In this document: one piece after another, positions 4,254 through 5,194 of the stretch
Layout: each line of letters starts with the position of its first letter
How positions within the stretch are numbered: position 1 is the first letter of the stretch
From: an uncultured Marinosulfonomonas sp.
GTDB taxonomy: Bacteria; Pseudomonadota; Alphaproteobacteria; Rhodobacterales; Rhodobacteraceae
Assembly: GCA_947311455.1 (NCBI GenBank)
Contig: CAMZKY010000252.1
Span: 1 to 5,194, forward strand
Direction: 5' to 3'
Length of the DNA stretch: 5,194 bases
Translations under genes and position numbers: made by a program
The notes under the pieces: model-generated
The model's input: the letters and a program-made list of their open reading frames with translations, nothing else
What the model was told of the DNA's origin: nothing
The model's database searches: none

Positions 4254-5194
4254 ATGGCACTTTCTCGCGATGACATTATGAAAGCCCTCTCTGGCGTTGC
4301 CCTGCCGGATGGCAGCACATTGAACACCTCGCCCATGTTGCAAGCTCTGCAAATTATCGGTGACAAGATCAAATTTGTGATCGAGGCCCCGTCGGCCGAG
4401 GTGGCGCAATCCTTGGTCGGGGTGCGCGATCAGGCCGAAGCGGCGATGAAAACCCTGACGGATGGCACGGTTTCGGTGATCCTGACGGCCCACAGCTCCG
4501 AACCAAAACCGGCCCCCGCCGCCCCCAAAGGCCCGCCGCCCAATCTGTCGATCGGGCGTCATCCTAAAAAAGAAGATGATAACAAGAAGATCAAAGGCGT
4601 GGACCGCATTATCGCCATTGGTTCGGGCAAAGGCGGGGTGGGGAAATCCACGATTTCGTCTAATCTGGCCGTGGCTTTGGCGCGTCAGGGCCGCAAGGTG
4701 GGGTTGCTGGATGCCGATATTTACGGCCCCTCGCAGCCGCAAATGTTTGGCGTGGTCAATCAACGTCCGAAATCATCTAAAGACGGCAAGATGATTATTC
4801 CCTTGCAGGCATACGGGGTGACGATGATGTCGATCGGCGCGATGATCGAGCCGGATCAGGCGCTGGTGTGGCGTGGCCCGATGTTGATGGGGGCGCTGCA
4901 ACAATTGCTAAACGAAGTTGACTGGGGCGAACTGGACGTGTTGATCATTGATCTGCCGCCGGGCACGGGGGATGTGCAGCTAACCTTGGGCCAACGCACA
5001 GATATTACCGGCGCAATCATTGTTTCAACGCCGCAAGACGTGGCCATGATCGACGCGCGCCGTGCGATTGATATGTTTGGCAAACTGAACACGCCGGTTC
5101 TGGGGCTGATTGAAAACATGTCGATGCATATCTGCTCTGAATGTGGCCACGAAGAACATATTTTCGGCCATGGCGGTGTGGCCACCGAGGCCAA
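4254..5194 (+). CDS. mrp: Mrp/ApbC iron-sulfur cluster carrier ATPase, 3' end missing
   Basis: The frame is open from ATG 4254 to the window end (313 codons plus two bases), with AAGGA six bases before the start. Residues ~1-80 are the DUF59/MIP18-like domain (DDIMKALSGVALPDG), then a Pro/Ala-rich linker (EPKPAPAAPKGPPP), then the P-loop ATPase: deviant Walker A GSGKGGVGKST (residues 123-133), DADIYGPS, the Mrp-specific IIDLPPGTGD (Walker B, Asp at 233) and a CSEC motif (Cys294, Cys297) followed by IFGHGG. The two cysteines bind a bridging Fe-S cluster in the homodimer. The family carries Fe-S clusters to target apoproteins in the cytoplasm. About 40-60 residues are probably missing. It is divergent from the DUF1127-sRNA unit. 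All key residues visible are intact. Confidence 0.95.
   Translation, partial: MALSRDDIMKALSGVALPDGSTLNTSPMLQALQIIGDKIKFVIEAPSAEVAQSLVGVRDQAEAAMKTLTDGTVSVILTAHSSEPKPAPAAPKGPPPNLSIGRHPKKEDDNKKIKGVDRIIAIGSGKGGVGKSTISSNLAVALARQGRKVGLLDADIYGPSQPQMFGVVNQRPKSSKDGKMIIPLQAYGVTMMSIGAMIEPDQALVWRGPMLMGALQQLLNEVDWGELDVLIIDLPPGTGDVQLTLGQRTDITGAIIVSTPQDVAMIDARRAIDMFGKLNTPVLGLIENMSMHICSECGHEEHIFGHGGVATEA

Noticed and set aside
4215..4763. 182-codon ORF on the minus strand opposite mrp
   Set aside because: The plus strand encodes the clear Mrp domains; the opposite frame is a shadow.

Overview
The window looks like chromosomal DNA of an alphaproteobacterium, most likely a marine Roseobacter-type member of the Rhodobacterales. 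The basis is the style of the proteins (UvrD/PcrA, Mrp, a LysE/Lrp divergent pair) and above all a small DUF1127 gene followed by hairpins that expose CUCCUCCC loops. That arrangement is the known ccaF1-CcsR ('cuckoo RNA') locus of Rhodobacter sphaeroides and relatives. The assignment is from recall and motif reading, not from a database search.

Layout. 1-1890 (+): the C-terminal 629 codons of a UvrD/PcrA-type superfamily 1 DNA helicase, whose start lies outside the window. 1915-2514 (-): a LysE/RhtB-type amino acid exporter, convergent with the helicase across 24 bases that hold a small hairpin. 2612-3061 (+): an Lrp/AsnC-family regulator, divergent from the exporter across a 97-base AT-rich region. 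This is the usual arrangement of an amino-acid-sensing regulator next to the exporter it controls. 3062-3344: non-coding, with a possible terminator and several palindromes. 3345-3795 (-): an array of ten stem-loops, all with C(U)CCUCCC-type loops on the minus strand, ending in a hairpin followed by six U. 3796-4011 (-): the 71-residue DUF1127 protein that heads this transcript. 4012-4253: the divergent promoter region. 4254-5194 (+): the first 313 codons of Mrp/ApbC, an iron-sulfur cluster carrier ATPase, cut by the window end.

The striking part is 3345-4011. The DUF1127 gene and the ten hairpins appear to form one minus-strand transcription unit: a small RNA-binding-type protein followed by a polycistronic set of about five two-hairpin sRNAs. 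Each loop is complementary to Shine-Dalgarno sequences and so mimics the anti-SD end of 16S rRNA. Stems differ completely in sequence and composition while the loops stay fixed, and pairs in related stems covary. Mismatches that would be C-A on the plus strand become G-U pairs on the minus strand, which fixes the direction. In R. sphaeroides the equivalent locus carries CcsR1-4 and is driven by stress sigma factors RpoHI/RpoHII. This copy seems longer and contains unusual members: an all-A/U stem, two shortened loops, and inserts with other structures.
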